Origin: Betaproteobacteria bacterium
GTDB lineage: Bacteria > Pseudomonadota > Gammaproteobacteria > Burkholderiales > CAIKXV01
Assembly (NCBI GenBank): GCA_947457885.1
Contig: CANGXU010000001.1
Span: 1-34,470 of the forward strand
Reading direction: 5' to 3'
DNA length: 34,470 nucleotides
Below, in pieces: positions 33,475 to 34,470 of this stretch; position 1 is the stretch's first letter, and every line of letters begins with the position of its first letter. The notes below the pieces were generated by a model, which worked only from the letters and a program-made list of their open reading frames with translations, was not told where the DNA came from and searched no databases. A program made the position numbers and the translations under genes.

Positions 33475-34470
33475 TCGAAGCGATCGTCCGCGCGAGCCTG
33501 CAGCAACGGCTTGTGCTGCTGGTGATCTTCGTCGTGCTCGGCGCGTTCGGCGCGCGCGCGGTGCAGAAGCTGTCGCTCGACGCCTTCCCGGATGTCACTA
33601 CCGTCCAGGTGCAGGTGGCGACCGAGGCTCGGGGCCGCTCGCCCGAGGAGGTCGAACGGTTCGTCACGGTGCCGATCGAGATCGCGCTGACCGGCTTGCC
33701 CGGCCTGCGCGAGATGCGTTCGCTCAATCGGGCCGGGCTGTCGCTCGTGACACTGGTGTTCAGCGATGCGACCGACGTGTATTTCGCGCGCCAGCTGGTG
33801 CTCGAGCGCCTGATCGAGGTGCAGGCCAGGCTGCCGGACAATACGGTGCCCGTGCTCGGGCCGGTGTCTACCGGCCTCGGGCAGGTCTACCAGTACACGC
33901 TTGAGCGGGCGGACGATGGCCGGCGCGCACTCACCCGCGAAGAGCTCACCGAGCGGCGCATCGTACAGGACTGGGTGGTGCGTCCGATGCTGCGCAGCAT
34001 CCCGGGCGTGGCCGAGGTCAACTCCCACGGCGGCTATGTGAGGCAGTACCAGGTGCTCGCCGACCCGCAACGCATGCGCGGCTTCAACGTGCGCCTGGCC
34101 GAGATCTACACCGCGCTGGAACGCAACAATGCGAACAGCGGCGGCGGGATACTGCCGCGCGGCGCCGAACAGTACCTGATCCGCGGTGTCGGCCTGGTAC
34201 GCACGCTGGAGGACATCGGAAACATCGTGATCAAGGAAATCGGCGGGACGCCGGTGTTCCTGCGCAGCGTTGCCACGATCACGCTGGGCGAGGAGGTCAG
34301 GGTTGGCGCAGCGGTCAAGAACGGCGATACCGAGGCGGTGGCCGGCATCGTCATGATGATCCGCGGTGGCAATGCGCGCGATGTCGTCAGCCGGGTCAAG
34401 CAGCGGGTGGACCAGATCAACGAACAGGACCTGCTGCCCGGTGGCCTGAAGATCGTCCCGTTCTACGACC
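33471..34470 (+). CDS. czcA: Heavy-metal RND efflux pump (CzcA family), 3' end cut by window edge
   Basis: First 333 residues of an inner-membrane proton-driven pump of about 1040 residues. The N-terminal helix (residues 12-30) reads RLVLLVIFVVLGAFGARAV. It is followed by SLDAFPDVTTVQVQVATEARGRSPEEVERFVTVPIE, the hallmark of heavy-metal-efflux RND proteins, and then porter-domain segments. The deciding metal-path residues (in helix 4) lie outside the window, so Co/Zn/Cd versus Cu/Ag cannot be told. It starts in an ATGA overlap with czcB. No stop is seen before base 34470. Confidence 0.92.
   Translation, partial: MIEAIVRASLQQRLVLLVIFVVLGAFGARAVQKLSLDAFPDVTTVQVQVATEARGRSPEEVERFVTVPIEIALTGLPGLREMRSLNRAGLSLVTLVFSDATDVYFARQLVLERLIEVQARLPDNTVPVLGPVSTGLGQVYQYTLERADDGRRALTREELTERRIVQDWVVRPMLRSIPGVAEVNSHGGYVRQYQVLADPQRMRGFNVRLAEIYTALERNNANSGGGILPRGAEQYLIRGVGLVRTLEDIGNIVIKEIGGTPVFLRSVATITLGEEVRVGAAVKNGDTEAVAGIVMMIRGGNARDVVSRVKQRVDQINEQDLLPGGLKIVPFYD

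Overview
The window is a high-G+C proteobacterial chromosome segment, by eye about two thirds G+C. It is most likely betaproteobacterial: lplT, alr and radA lie close together, and there is a YidB/DUF937 protein, a TctDE-type two-component pair and an NMT1-type ABC importer. The taxonomic call is an inference from gene content and order. Nearly every base is coding, and most neighbours in the operons overlap by ATGA, GTGA or TGATG.

Region 1 (3-1244) is the end of class II fumarase. Region 2 (1265-11923) is the most notable part. A sequence matching the full sigma-54 consensus (1412-1427) precedes atzF-atzG-atzE-atzH: allophanate hydrolase, the GatC-like AtzG, the 1-carboxybiuret amidohydrolase AtzE and the 1,3-dicarboxyurea amidohydrolase AtzH. 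These are the lower-pathway enzymes of cyanuric acid breakdown. The ring-opening enzyme AtzD is absent. Instead the set continues into an NMT1/THI5-type ABC importer (ATPase, permease, binding protein) and a three-subunit xanthine-dehydrogenase-family molybdenum hydroxylase that keeps the purine-type pocket residues. The layout reads as uptake of an N-heterocycle, hydroxylation of its ring, ring opening by an enzyme encoded elsewhere, and stepwise release of ammonia and CO2. The real substrate is not known.

Region 3 (11924-18591) opens with a 438-base non-coding stretch holding a possible terminator, a 15-bp palindrome, a second sigma-54-like promoter and a tandem GntR-type operator. It is followed by a Dpp/Opp-type ABC operon (Tat-exported binding protein, two permeases, two ATPases) that ends in an FCD-type GntR regulator. 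The first ATPase has Gln in place of the Walker A Lys. Two sigma-54-like promoters suggest that regions 2 and 3 form a nitrogen-scavenging island under common nitrogen control.

Region 4 (18599-28669) is mostly housekeeping: an SDR oxidoreductase, a DUF2726 protein, a MOSC protein, a NudL-type Nudix hydrolase, a DUF3301 protein, YidB, the lysophospholipid transporter LplT, a LysR regulator, alanine racemase, RadA and electron transfer flavoprotein EtfBA.

Region 5 (28650-34470) holds a TctDE-type sensor kinase and response regulator, divergent from a CzcCBA-type heavy-metal RND efflux operon. Its inner-membrane pump gene runs off the right edge. I saw no tRNA, rRNA, IS element, CRISPR array or integrase.
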